Shown here piece after piece: positions 46,965-59,156 of a stretch of DNA of 64,000 bases. The notes below the pieces were generated by a model. That model saw only the letters and a program-made list of their open reading frames with translations, did no database searches and was not told the DNA's origin. Position 1 is the stretch's first letter; the number at the start of each line of letters is the position of its first letter. The DNA lies in the NCBI GenBank assembly GCA_951804985.1, contig OX638130.1:131267593-131331592 (forward strand), in the 5' to 3' direction. This DNA comes from Dryomyza anilis. Its lineage: Eukaryota; Arthropoda; Insecta; Diptera; Dryomyzidae. The position numbers were made by a program, and so were the translations under genes.

Positions 46965-49669
46965 CACATATGAAACATCTTTTATCGATTGCTCTTTTTC
47001 GTGTTATAGCCACACTGAACATTATTGCTCCAATTTATACCTAAACACATAATACTTAAATGTTAATAATCGATTGATCGAATAACAATCCGGCGCTATG
47101 AACCAGTCACGTTGTTGATTGGCGTTAATCGCGCCTGCGGAATCTTGGAATTGTCGTCAGCAGCGGCAAATGCCAGCAATTTGCAGTCGTTTTAAGCACG
47201 GAAAGGAGGGCCATGCTTATGCTGGCAGCAACTTCAGCAAATGACGTAGTTGTCACCTTCAATAAAGTCATTACTTAGCAACAATAGCAACATGCTACGC
47301 ATGCCACCTGCCGACGGAACCATGTAGAGAATTTCGGACGAGTTTACTTTAGTCACTACCAAATTTAACACGAATCGGAGTCTCCGCGAACAATGCTCGA
47401 ATTGAGTCCAAATCAAAAATATATCTCATTCTTACGTGGAATGTAATTTTTATAGATTGTTCATAGTTCTTGTTTAGATAAAAGTCCGGATTGTCGCTTC
47501 TTTAATAGATCTATTCAATATGACAGCTAGTATCGGAATAATGATTTTGCACTTATCATCATTTCAGGAATTGGTATACTGCACCCATGGTATCACAAAA
47601 GCCTCCAAACCTTCCCCTGCACTATTCAATCAATCATTTCTACAGGGTTTAGTGTCTAAGCGTCCAGGAAGTTCCCACTAGTACATCAAGGGCATCAACA
47701 TAAATTGCGACAATAAATCATTTGACAACTTGTTGTTGGCATGCCTGAGAAAATGTTGCCAAAAACATGCGTATGTCAACAACTCGAAAGAATTCCATTG
47801 AAATGCCTGTTAAATTGATAATACTGCTGAAGCACTAGGAGTTATCAGGAATGGTTATGTATCTCTTTGGTATGTGACAATATTCACAGATCAAAAGAAT
47901 GGACATTGCCATCATTCAAATTTATGCTTAAAGGAGTGCCTTAGATCTTCCAAATCGTCGGTGATACTGCAAAACCGGCTAACGGCATGTGAAAATTACG
48001 ACTAATTTTATGTTATAATCGGGTTTTTAATGATATGTTGATCGAATGAATTATATAAATGCCATTATAAGTTATGACAGACTTAATTTTGTATGAAGTA
48101 AGTGCAAAACTGGGACTGAGAATAGTTTTGCTTCTTCTGTAAATTGCATTTTGTAAGAGGTATTCGAAAATGTAGATAGGCGGTTTTGCAGTATCACTGA
48201 CAAAATGTCTCAATATTGCCTTATTTTCTACAGTAACTAGTGGTCCGTAAATAGAAAAACCGTCTTTGCTAAAAGACCACGTCAATTACTCCATCGTAAA
48301 TAGACTTAAAAAATACAAACTCCACATGAAATCGATATGAGACACAATTCATGTTGTACCCTGCTTCTAGTTGAGGTCCTCAGTCGCAAACTGGTGCAAT
48401 TTTCGACTTACAGTCACTGAACTTTTCACAAAAAACAACAGGAAAATCCTAAAAGCAGCTTCAAATTAACACGCCACACAACAAGCGGCACTACTCGACA
48501 TCCATGAGGTAACAGTTTTACTCTGCTTCCTGCCATAAAAGCTCCATTCATGGCCAGCTCCATCCATCTCCTAAAAAAATCAAATTTTTGCAGCCTGTGG
48601 CAACGAATCGGTAAAGTGTTGCCGTATTTGCGTTAACGGCAGCACAAAAAGCGTTGCCACTTTTTTGGACGTGCCGTTGCTCCTTCTTCTTCTTGTCAGC
48701 ACTCTGACTTGTTTGCGTACATATTGTTGTTGAAGCGTCCTAAACATCTGCTGTTGCCGCTCCGCACCGCCGCTCCACCACGTTGTTGTTGCTGATGTTC
48801 GGACTGCGTCCAACGTATCCTCGTTGACCTTTAACTCGATTTGAGGCATTTACTCGAAACTCTCATGCCTCGTTGATATTTATTTGATACGATTTGTTAC
48901 CGTTGTAGCAGCAACGTCAGCATGCTGCCATAAAAAGATGCCTGCGAGGCGCTGCAAAAACGACTGCATTAATTGACGAGGAGTTCGCAAGGATCAGTAT
49001 TTTTTTCAGTTTCACTGTTGCCTGTTGGTCACAGCAGCAATAGCAACAAAAACCACATTGACTGACCTGACCGATGACAATCATCCACACTAAGAGATGT
49101 GCGTGAAAAATGTCGGTTCGGTGACACTTTCAGTCGTACATTATTTTTTATATACGTTCTATTCTATCAAATTATGCGACATTTAGGGGTTTGCTCAGAC
49201 ATCGGGACAGGTTCTTTAATTTGCAAAAGTGTCTGCCAACTTTCCTAATCAGGCATGAGTAAATGTACTATTTAAGTGGTGAATATAATAGTGATTAGTT
49301 CAAACTTTTATTAAAATTCAGTCCTGAATGTAATCCTCAATTTTCTGGTCTAATTTCAATACTTCATCACTGACTTCAGCACTGATGAGTGTAAAAATCA
49401 CCAAGTACATTGTTTCAAAATCGGTTTTATTGAACTATCTACCATATACATTACGGTGTACAAACTACTCAAAAACTTTTTGAATGAATTCCCAACATCT
49501 TACGATTAAAAATATATATGGAACATGTTCTATCGGTTAAAGTGTCGACCGATTAAACAAAAAAAAATAACATACAAAACTAACAATTGATTTTGAAATA
49601 GACTTTTTTTAGAGAAACTGCCGGTTAAACTTGTAGTTAAAATTTAACCACACATTGTGAAAATGATCC
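46965..49669. other. Intronic non-coding stretch, no gene seen
   Basis: Mostly unique-looking DNA with GTTGTTG/GCAGCAAC triplets near 48700-48800 and 48905-49050. No repeat ends or exons are supported. Confidence 0.5.
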
Positions 49670-49856
49670 CAGTTTTTCAGTGGTAGTTTAAACTACGTTT
49701 ACTTAAACGTCTCACGTAATTTAACTATTCGAGCAGTTTTCCAGTGGCTGTTTAAGAGCCAGTATTTCAGTGGTAGTTTAAACTTAGTTTAAACTACGTT
49801 TAATTAAACGTCTCACGTAGTTTAACTATTCGAGCAGTTTTTCAGTGACAGTTTAA
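49670..49856. repeat. Direct repeat of about 90-100 bp, two copies
   Basis: 'CAGTGGTAGTTTAAAC..ACGTTTA.TTAAACGTCTCACGTA.TTTAACTATTCGAGCAGTTTTCCAGTG' occurs at about 49678-49745 and again at 49769-49847, the second with an extra TTAGTTTAAAC. The cagtg..agtttaaactta motif also occurs in the loop of the fold-back at 54171 (near 54686). Confidence 0.7.
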
Positions 49857-52212
49857 GTTTCATTCAGATCAGTGCTTAAAATATGGCAGCACTGTCGAAT
49901 TGTCGATTGTGAATAGCATTTAAGAAGAAGAAGGGTTATTTTTCTCATTTTGAACAGCTGATATTTAAGTTGCGAGAATGACGAAGATTACAAGAAATTA
50001 CAAAGATAATTATGAAATGTATAATGCACGAAATAATACATATCAGTGAGCATTTGTGCTTGTAATCGTTCAGTGTACCTTTATGCAATGAATAATAACA
50101 GAAAACTAATAAAATGAAAACCGATGGACAAACAAATGAGCGAACAACTGGCCCTAAGTATTTGATCCTGGAAAACTGTTTTTGTTTTGTATCACCGATC
50201 AATTGTATAAATTAAAATAGTGCCAATGTCAATTTTTTCATAGTTGCTTAGTTCTTTATCGCCAGCATCACGTACTGCGTACAACGATTGGCAGCTAATT
50301 GGCCAACTATGTTAACCGCAAATTAGCGGGGCAGCGCAATGCAAACTAATCTTTCATCGCGTTGCCACATAATTATTATTAGCAACGGCCGACGGATCAA
50401 AAAGAACAATAAAAAACTGAAATTTTATGGATATTTTTAACTTAAAACAGAGTAGATTCGACTACAATGGGCGAGCGAGAGAGATGCAGCGCCAGAGATA
50501 AAAGCAGGCGCAGGCGCATGTGCGGCAGTTATTGTTTATGATGGGGCGCGCATGAGGCGTGGGTGTGGCGCGGCGCATATGCGCGGCAACAGCCACCAGA
50601 ACAACAACAACCGACAACTACATCAATTGCAATTGATTTTCGCGTCGTTGTTGTTGTTGTTCTTGCTGTTGCTATTGCTATTGCTGTTGCTTTGCATTAA
50701 ATATTCAAGCAAAAGGTTAAAACGCCAAACACAATATTAAGCCGGGCTAAAAATACAAACAGCGACAGCAATAAAAAATAAAGCCGGCTGTAGGCCATAC
50801 TACGAAGTTGTTGTAATTGCTTTGAATTTTTAATAAACACTTGCAGTATTTGTGCCGCTGTTGTTGTTTGTTGCCAACTGTTGCTCCATATTGCTGTCGT
50901 AGTATTGTTGTTATTGTACCATAGTTTGTTTGTCTGTCTGTTTGTGTGTTTAAAATTATTGATTCCACGTTGCGATAAAAATTCACATTGCGGCAAAGTA
51001 ACAAAGCAGCAACAACAATCCGCATCGGCGAACCCGAAGTTGTGTCTAATACACAGCAAAACGGCTGCGCACAGGAAATGAAATGAATTCGTTCATGGCG
51101 GCAAATTGACACAATTATTGCACAATATTCAGCAATGACATCCACAACACTATACACAGGAAGAGGTCCATAAGCACAGGCCGTCGATGCTTCTAACAGT
51201 TCCTCTTTGGTTTTGAGTAATTATGCAGCCAATCTCGGTTTGAGCCGGCCACTATCCGCAGCAATGCGATGGTGCCAAAATTGAGCTGTACAGGGTGATT
51301 TTCTCTTCTGATAACTTCTAAACTTAAATTCAACTGCTCCATAGTCTAACGGCCCAATCATGTATCTCCCGACGACAACGAAATCCATTAAACATAGCTT
51401 TAAAATCGAGTGACAAAAATGTTCTGTTCATGAATAACCACAACGTTGCAACGCGTTGGCAGGCGTAATTAAATTTTGATTATATACAGATCGTTCACAC
51501 GAACGAACCTGCCAATGCTGACGATGGGGTTAAAGCCAACGATCGATCAACGTAAAACTGACCCAAAACGCAACGTAACCGATTTTAGACGTTGGGGACT
51601 GGAAACGAAACGAACGACGAACTTTCTCCGGGAGATACATAATTTGGCTGTAAGTGGCTCAATGGATTACTTTATTCAATTAAATATTTAAATGCTTAGG
51701 AAACCAAAACAATATGTTGAATTTGAATTGGCTAAATGTGTGCTTATGTTTATTTAATAGTGGAAATTCGAACTTATGTGTGGTCGGAGTAACGAACGAG
51801 ATTGTCCAAATTTTATAAATCTCGATCTCTAAAGTTTGCAAGGAATATAATATATATCTCGCAAACCTTGTCCCAAGAACCTAAAGCAATCTCGTTCTTG
51901 CTATCACTTACTAAAACGAGACAAGTGGCTAATTTCTGATACTCATTGGAGAAATATTCAAATGAAGGTGTGACGTATCTTGATAAATTCACCATACGAA
52001 AAGTTCGTAATTTTTTCTATAATTCCAATAATATATAACGTGGCTCATTTTGAGATTAAAAATGTTATAAAATAATTTTTATTTTTTTGGCGTACTTTTC
52101 CTTTTTCACAAAGGCAAGTGAGAACGACCTCGTATGTCTGCAATGTCTATAAGGCAACACTGGTTGCAGTATACTCACCTTACCACGGTTGCAGAAACAG
52201 TTCATTCGAGAA
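49857..52212. other. Intronic non-coding stretch; GC-richer triplet block at 50460-51070
   Basis: CAA/GTT/CTG triplets dominate 50590-50920 and generate Leu- or Gln-rich frames on both strands. Nothing else is supported. Confidence 0.5.
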
Positions 52213-52231
52213 TGACGTCATAATGACGTCA
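52213..52231. promoter_or_regulatory. Two adjacent CRE-type TGACGTCA palindromes
   Basis: TGACGTCA at 52213-52220 and 52224-52231, 11 bp centre to centre (one helical turn), within a longer dyad AATGACGTCATAATGACGTCATT. TGACGTCA is the bZIP (CREB/ATF) consensus. The use as a regulatory site is an inference. Confidence 0.5.
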
Positions 52232-52371
52232 TTTCGAGGAATCCATTCGACAAAATCCTTCGAGATGTGATACAGAAACGGGCCAAAGATCATTATTTTC
52301 TGTATACGTTTACAGTTCAAATTTTGATTCATATTGGTGTACATTTTTATTATCTTGAAGCAGAGATACAC

Positions 52372-52510
52372 AGAAAAAATCCACTTCATATTGATGAATT
52401 TTGTTCTTCAAACCATGATTCATAGTATTGAAGAACAATACTGATAACTACAAAACATCAATGTTATGAATTCATAATATTTCAATATTATATATTTTAA
52501 ATATTTTATT
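52372..52510. mobile_element. CACAG-ended element (family A), left half
   Basis: CAGAAAAAATCCACTTCATA, then 'ttgatgaattttgttcttcaaaccatgattcatagtattgaagaac' and 'aacatcaatgttatgaattca', in the same order as at 43986 and inverse at 55330. It then passes into A/T-rich low-complexity DNA to about 52660. Confidence 0.65.
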
Positions 52511-53184
52511 TTAAACAATAATTTTCTCGGTCAATATTTTTATCATTTTTTTTACTTTTATAAGTTTTTTAAATTTTTTAAAATTTGATTTTTTTCCATT
52601 ATTTTATTTACGATTTTTATTTTTATTACGATTCTTATTTTTATACGATTCTATTACTACTTAATGAGTTTATTTCCTTTATTTTTTGTACACAATATTA
52701 TATGACATAGTGTAGTATGTTAGTGAGATTGGCATTTTTAGATAGCGCGGAAAAAAAACTTGATGACGCTGCGGTTTTCAATAGATCGTGCATCATAAAC
52801 TGCAATCAAACAGCACCAAAAACATAAGAAATAGTAAATGTTCAACTCTTTGCGTTGACATTTGAGTTGATTTTATTGTCAACGATAACGATTTTTAAGC
52901 GTTAAGCACGTGGCCAACTTTTCATACAGTTAACATATGGGCATTTCCATAAAAAAATCAACCATGACCGAAAAATTCAAAAAGCTGAAATCTTTAAAAC
53001 AACGATGAATCTGGAATCTTAAATATCTGAATCTAAATATCTGAAAAGAAATTTCTATTCCATTAATGGTAACGTATAATAAATACTCATAAATTTACGT
53101 TACTAAGTATTATGTAAATATACCCATTATTCATTTATTTTGCGTATCCATATTAATTAACTTTAAAGACGTAAAGATACATAA
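52511..53184. other. Intronic AT-rich stretch
   Basis: Low-complexity T-rich sequence to 52660, including TTTTTATTACGATT-type repeats. Nothing else is supported. Confidence 0.55.
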
Positions 53185-53208
53185 TATTATTTTCTGTTTC
53201 AGGTAACA
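53185..53208 (+). promoter_or_regulatory. Possible weaker recursive-splicing site
   Basis: TATTATTTTCTGTTTCAG is followed directly by GTAACA (junction 53202/53203). The acceptor half is good but short, and the donor half lacks G at position +5. It is in the intron after the BTB exon and on the right strand. Much less certain than the site at 19154. Confidence 0.25.
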
Positions 53209-54162
53209 TTAATAATTATTTCTAAAGCTTAAAAATAATGATCTAAATTAAAATAACGGAACATTTTCGATTTTTGTATAAGGGTTTTCAATGTCCCGAC
53301 TGGAACTAAAAAGATACATTTTTACCATAGTTAACTAAGGAGTTGAATCCACATAATGTCCTCTGCGCTTCCTAAAATGTGAACACCATTTTCCTAGTAA
53401 TTCTAGAAAATTTTTTACAGCTAATTGAAATCAGTCCTGTCCAGAACTTTGATTACCAAAAGTGTAAAACTAAATATCAAAAATAGTAAAAAAAAAATAA
53501 AAAAAAATCTGGAAACTTGAATAGTACATTCCATTTCGTAATAATGATTATTAATATTCAGATATATTTTTAGCAAAAAATCGTAGTGCAAATTTCCATA
53601 CGGAAAGTCCGGAATTATTCTGCGATTTATTACGAAATAACTGTAAATACGAACAAAGTATACATAGACCAAAATAAAGTAAATTGTCACAGCTACGTTC
53701 AGAAATAACTCAAAAAAATATATTATACGAACAAAATATTTTTAGAATAAAAACCTTAGTGATAATTTCAAAACTGAATTTTTTGTCCCATCCGGCATTT
53801 TTCTGTGATTTATTATGTAAAAACTATAAACATTATGAAGAAAATGTAAATATACAAAGAAAGCACATGATTTCCACTATTTTTTTAAATATTTAAAAAA
53901 AAAACTTTTATATGCTAAATTCGCTGACTTTTTTGAATATCCATATGTTCCTCGATATTTACTTCCGTTTTTGTCCACTCCGGAATGCCCACTATTTTAT
54001 TTATATTTTTTGAACTAATTCTATAATTTTTGCAGATGTTTTTTTTTAATATATTCTTAAAAATATATAACATTTTATTAATAAGCATTTGTAATTATAA
54101 ATAAATATATCATTAAATATTTAATTTATTTATGCATGTCTAATATGCATTTTATAAGAAAC
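53209..54162. other. Intronic AT-rich stretch, no gene seen
   Basis: No repeat ends, RNA genes or exons are recognised. Confidence 0.5.
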
Positions 54163-54170
54163 AACAATAC

Positions 54171-55282
54171 CAGAGTTCGGATTTGCACGCACGCCCGCGC
54201 CCTTGCCCTCAAGTAAATGAGAAGCAAATTTGTTTACGCATACTCTGCACTCGGGCACCACATTTTTTTTACAACACATCCCGTCGCAACGAGTGATGCT
54301 TTGCACTATTCTCGGTACCTGCCCTCGTGCGGGCTACGAAACTAAAAACTGCAGCCCGCGCAGACGTGGCATGAGAAAATAGAGAAACATATCGCGCAAG
54401 TGCTATGGTATTTATTTCGAGGGGCAACTCCGTGCAACAGCGAAAACCGACTGCCCCGAGCAGCACGCGGGCAGCACGCGTTTTTCACAGCCAGTTAATT
54501 TTTTCTTGTATGACATTCTTATGTGGCGCAAGAGTACGGCACTGTTATAATATACAGCGCAATGTTTTAATAATTTTTAAATAAAACTATCGTTAATACA
54601 GAAATGTTTGGCAATACTCAAACACACTTTTAATCGAAGTTTTAATTTGGTTTATAAAAATTGTATTATTTAGTACTAGTTTTTCAGTGCAAGTTTAAAC
54701 TTAGTGTACATTTTTACAAATGAGGATCTACATTATTTTTCGAAGCCTATCATGTAGATTTTTTATTAAAATAGATTTTTGCACATAATAATTTTTGTAT
54801 TTGAATAAAAATGTTGATTAAGATTTCATGTTAAATTTATTTTTCTGTTCAACGAACAATTAAAAGATACAATTTTTATAAACCAAAATAAAACTGCGAT
54901 TAAAAGTGTATTTGAGTATTGCCAAACAGTCTAGTAAAACAGTGCCAATAAAATTTACTGGCTGTGAAAAAAGCGCGTGCTGCCAGGGGCAGTCTGTTTT
55001 CGCTGTTGCACGGAGTTGCCCCGCGAAATAAATACCATAGCACTTGCGCGATATGCTTCTCTATTCTCTCATTCCACGTCTGCGCGGGCTACAGTTTTTA
55101 GTTTCATAGCCCGCACGAGGGCAGGTACCGAGAATAATGCAAAGCATCACTCGTTGCGACGGGATGTGTTGTAAAAAAAATGTGATGCCCGAGTGCAGTG
55201 TCTGCGTAAAACAAATTTGCTCGTCAGTGTATGAAGAAAGGGGCATGTGCGGGCGCACGCACACGGGCATTTCCGATCTCTG
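54171..55282. mobile_element. hAT-like fold-back element (1112 bp), exact 8-bp duplication
   Basis: Left end CAGAGTTCGGATTTGCACGC, right end (inverse) CAGAGATCGGAAATGCCCGT. AACAATAC is duplicated exactly outside both ends (54163-54170 and 55283-55290), as for hAT transposons. The arms are about 400-500 bp and closely similar, for example over 'tgcactcgggca.cacatttttt', 'cgtcgcaacgagtgatgctttgca' and 'ctcgtgcgggcta.gaaactaaaaactg'. They are GC-rich compared with the intron. The left arm holds about 90 bp extra at 54500-54600. The matching 65-codon frames in the two arms are mirror images of one repeat, not genes. Confidence 0.85.
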
Positions 55283-55329
55283 AACAATACACGAACTACT
55301 TGAGAACTGAGAAGTATGGCAAAATATGA

Positions 55330-55592
55330 ACGAAAAATAAATATTTTAATTGAAATTTGGTTTGAAACAGCATTCTTCATTATGATGTACATTTATGTAT
55401 TTGTTCATTAATGTGATGAAATGAATTTTTCACATATGAAATGAATTTTTCACTTTTCGGTCATTCATCATATTAATAATGAATTCACAACATTGATGTT
55501 TTGTAGTTAGCAATATTATAAATCGTTCTTAAGTACAATGAATTATGGTTTGAAGAACGAAATTCATCAATATGATGATGGTTTTTTTACTG
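55330..55592. mobile_element. CACAG-ended element (family A), inverted left half
   Basis: Reads in inverse to the 43986 copy: 'gtatttgttcattaatgtgatgaaa', 'ttttcggtcattcatcatattaataatg', 'aacattgatgttttgtagtt', 'atggtttgaagaacgaaattcatcaatatgatgat', then TTTTTTTACTGAG. A short duplication of 'gaaatgaatttttcaca' sits inside (55417-55450). Confidence 0.65.
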
Positions 55593-57689
55593 AGTTGAAA
55601 TAAACCCTTTAAATTTTGAACGCCTGCCCATATTGCCATTCAAAGACATAAAATTAATTTGTTTTAGCGATTACGAGTTTGCAGTTGTTTCTGCGATTCG
55701 TAAACCCTGGGGACCTCTGGATTACTCTAAATGGCAACCGGACACATTATCACATAGGGTACACATAGAAAAATTGGGTATTTATAGTCAGATTAGATCG
55801 ACTATAATTTTCATAATTCATTCTAATTTCCTTACAACTACTATTAAACAGTCCCTACTTCAAAATTTCCCATGTGACTTAGCCTTCCTTACTGGCTCTT
55901 TTGTATACCTTTTTCACACATACTACATCTACATTACTTTCTTTCTTACTTACTTTGTTTCTTTCTCTCTTTTGAATAAAATTTTTCTATTAAGTCAAGT
56001 TTAATTTTTCCACTTATGGATGTTGTCCCATTTCTTCCCTTGTTTCGTAGTCTTTAGATCATTTTATTTTTCACCTTCTTCCCATTCTTCACTGATCAGT
56101 CGCTGATCAGTTATAGTTTTAATGTTTGCCTTGTTGCGGATTTAATTTGTTTGCAATTTGCATTTAATTTAACAATCAATTGATTGCATTTTACCATACT
56201 TTGCACCAACTGCCAACGACCAACTAAACACAGGTCTCAACAATTGCCACGAGCAACAAACACAAGCCACATCAACAAACACGCCATTTCACGCTGGGAA
56301 AATAGCGCAAAATTTAATTTATATTGGAAAATTATACGAAATACAATGCGGCGAATGTTGCGATAGATTGGCGATCGACGGCTCGATGGCGCTTTGTAGC
56401 ATGTATTGAAAAAAAAAACATTAAAGCGTCACGTTTCACGCGCCGCCGCAAATGCCAGCTGATCGTACAAACCCTCCTCTCGGAATTGCACACCAAACAA
56501 AGCCCCCCATCCCTCCATTTCAAGCTCCTTTTCAAGCATTCAATTTAATACGCAATTGATTTAAAAGCAATCGCTGAGTATGTTCATCGCCACGACAATC
56601 TGGCAACACCGGCAAATATGCATTAAAACCCAATAAAATTGTCATGTTTCGGGCAATAATCGTTAATTAATCGAAGTGGCCGCACAGGAGCACATGGTGT
56701 CTGTAGAAATGGAAGACTGGATAAGCACGAAAAACTTGAGACGAATTCGTGGTTTTTCCTAAATCTTAAATAAGTTCGCATCAAAAATGAGGTTTATTAA
56801 AAACTGTTTTTTATTAATATTTTTCGAAAATTAAAATCATACATTTTTACATTTGCTTTTGAACCGATGGTACCGATATTGAAAATGAAACGGTCGAAAT
56901 GAATTACGGCAACTGTTGCAAACCCTGGTGCCAGCACTTGTGCGAATTGTTACAAAAATATCTAGATAAATTTAAATAAATTATGTTGTAATGACTAAAA
57001 ATGGACACATGGGCATATAAGGGTTAAACGATCGTGCAGATTTATATCTCTTCGTATTTTGCAACGCGTTGTTTATTGAGTGAATGTGTCGTAATCTGTG
57101 TGTGTTATTAACACAACAAAAACGATTTTTTTTTTTTATTTCAAACATTCGCTGCATTGCCCTCCTCCGCATTGCACCGCCGCATTTCATACACTTCTGG
57201 TTCTCAGCTCTCAGCCTGCATTTCTAAACACATGGAGTGGGTTTTTTTTGCAGAGCATTTTGTTGTTGCCTCACTACAAGGTCAACATTGACACGACTTT
57301 TAATTTTTTCCCCTTTTTGCTAATATATTATTACCAATTGTTGTTGCTGCTGTTGTTTCTGCTGCTGCTGCTGCTGCTGCTGTTGCTGATATTGCAGTTG
57401 TTGTTGTTATGTTGCTCTTTACATTGATCTTTCGCTAATTTGCAATTTGAATTCTGCTGTTTGAGCGATTGAGCCGCTCGGTTGGTTAGTTTTACGACGC
57501 CAATCGCAAGTAGGATCATCTTCGCTGGCTATTATATGGAAACAAATTTAATTACAGTCACATAAAATCTAACATTTGAAATACCAAAACTATTCTGTAA
57601 TAAGTAAAATACATACCAAATATAAGAATAAAATTTAATGTTTACTATTAAATCAATTAAATGTTAATAAAAATACAATGAGATGTTTG
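55593..57689. other. Intronic non-coding stretch; CTG tract
   Basis: Contains TTC/TTAC pyrimidine-rich sequence (55905-55970), a CTG/GTT triplet run (57339-57405) and no recognisable gene. Confidence 0.5.
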
Positions 57690-58663
57690 AACCAGTTGGG
57701 AAGGTTAGATCACATGGGAAATTTTTAAGTAGGTGTTATTATGATAGTTAGGATTATAAAAATTATATTCGGTCAAAGCCGACTATAAATACCCTACACA
57801 TATGTGTGGTTACCATTCAAAGTGGTATATAGATCACCAAGATATACAGATCCTGAAAATAACTACAAACTTACCATCGCTTACAAATGGGTAGGTGTAC
57901 CGAATTTCGATTTTTGTTTTGGGAACCACAAGTCGTTTCGCCGGAAAACATTATTTTCATGTATTTGAGCATGATTTCAATATATATTTGTCCAAAAAAG
58001 ATTACCTAAGCACGTAGCCGCTTAGGTTAGTGCGTTGGACTGCGAGCCGAAAGGTCCCCGGTTCAAGCCTGGACTGGGGCTAACAACATCTTTTCATAGA
58101 AACATTTTTCTATACCGCGCTACCTCTCGGCAGTAAATGGCAAACCTACGAGAGTAAAACATTGCCTATGAAAAGCTCTCACCCGCCGTTCGGATTCGGC
58201 AATAAACTGTAGGTCCCGCCACTTTGAGTACAAATATAACACGCACAGCTCAAAATGGTGAGAGAGCTCGGCCTAAGTTCTTATAGGACTGTAGTGCCAA
58301 ACTAATATTATTATTAAGCACGTATACAGTAAAATTGATCTGTAGATGTAAATTTTATATGAGGTATTTGAACATAAGTGGTCGGTTCTCAGGTCACAAT
58401 AGACCATGCCAATTTTCTTGCTCAGACAGCTTAGATATATAAGTAATCTAAATCTAAAGTTTCATTGCTCTAGCTTTTCTACTTTTTCTGTAATCGTGAT
58501 TTCAACAGACAGACAGACAGACAGACGGACATCGCTTAATCGACTCAGGAGGTCATGCTGATCAAAAATATATATACTTTTCCATGCCGGAGATGCTTTC
58601 TTCAGGGTGTTACAAACGGCGTACCAAACTGAATATACCCTTTCACGCTTTGTGTAGGGTATA
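57690..58663 (+). mobile_element. Dispersed element (family F), long copy interrupted by a SINE
   Basis: Starts ACCAGTTGGGAAGGTTAGAT and ends 'ccctttcacgctttgtgtagggtat'. Both ends and the 'cagacggacatcg', 'actcaggaggtcat' and 'gtgttacaaacggcgtacc' blocks recur inverted in the short copy at 36417-36595. An internal 'ttcggtcaaagccgactata.ataccctacac' is a motif often seen in fly repeats. SINE-1 is inserted at 58017-58314. No long frame is present. Confidence 0.6.
58017..58314 (+). mobile_element. tRNA-derived SINE (SINE-1), full-length with 10-bp duplication
   Basis: The head reads like a tRNA: TTAGGTTAGTGCG (D-arm/A-box region), TTGGACTGCGAGCCGAA (anticodon-arm-like) and GGTTCAAGCC (B box, 58058-58067). 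No acceptor stem can form, so it is not a tRNA gene. The body follows and the tail is (ATT)n. TAAGCACGTA is duplicated exactly (58007-58016 and 58315-58324). This is the reference copy for those at 21634 and 41872. Confidence 0.85.
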
Positions 58664-58786
58664 AAAATTGGGTGAATAGTTAAATAATTTACAGATTGAC
58701 AGTTTCTCAGATTTACTACTGAGTGTAACGTACCAGGACACAGTGGGATGAAAGTGTAAACTGCGGACAAAAGAATAAAATCTAAA
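58664..58786. other. Short non-coding stretch
   Basis: Nothing recognised. Confidence 0.5.
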
Positions 58787-58850
58787 GAAAGGCATAACGT
58801 CTTACAGATGTCGGCTCTCTTTCAGAGAGTACATCGAAACCTCACACTGA
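58787..58850 (+). mobile_element. SINE-2, 5'-truncated tail only
   Basis: 'ggcataacgtcttacagatgtcggctctctttcagagagtacatcgaaacc' matches the last ~55 bp of the SINE-2 copy at 29460-29737 with few differences. A 5' truncation with the 3' end kept is typical of target-primed reverse transcription. Confidence 0.65.
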
Positions 58851-59156
58851 ATTAACATAGTTTTAAGACTTTTGCAAACGTATCTGACATCGAAATGAAA
58901 ATATTCATGAGAACTTTTTTCTGAGAAATATTATACAAAAATTTGAATTGTATGTAGTACGCAGAATATCTGCAAGTCACACATGACTATGTTGTCCAAA
59001 AAAAGTAATTTTCTATCACAATTCCTTAAAAATCATAACATACAAAAACTGAGTAAACAGTTTTACTAGTTCTACCTGCCCTGTGAATTTTAACCAATCC
59101 ATTTTTTTAATTAAAAAAAAAAACCTTTCAAAAGAAGATAAATTTTCAAATCTTTC

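Noticed and set aside
54269..55174. Two nearly identical 65-codon frames on opposite strands
   Set aside because: They are the two mirrored arms of one fold-back element, not a duplicated gene.
58017..58095. Possible tRNA gene
   Set aside because: It has tRNA-like D-arm, anticodon-arm and B-box sequence but no acceptor stem, and it continues into a SINE body with target duplication.
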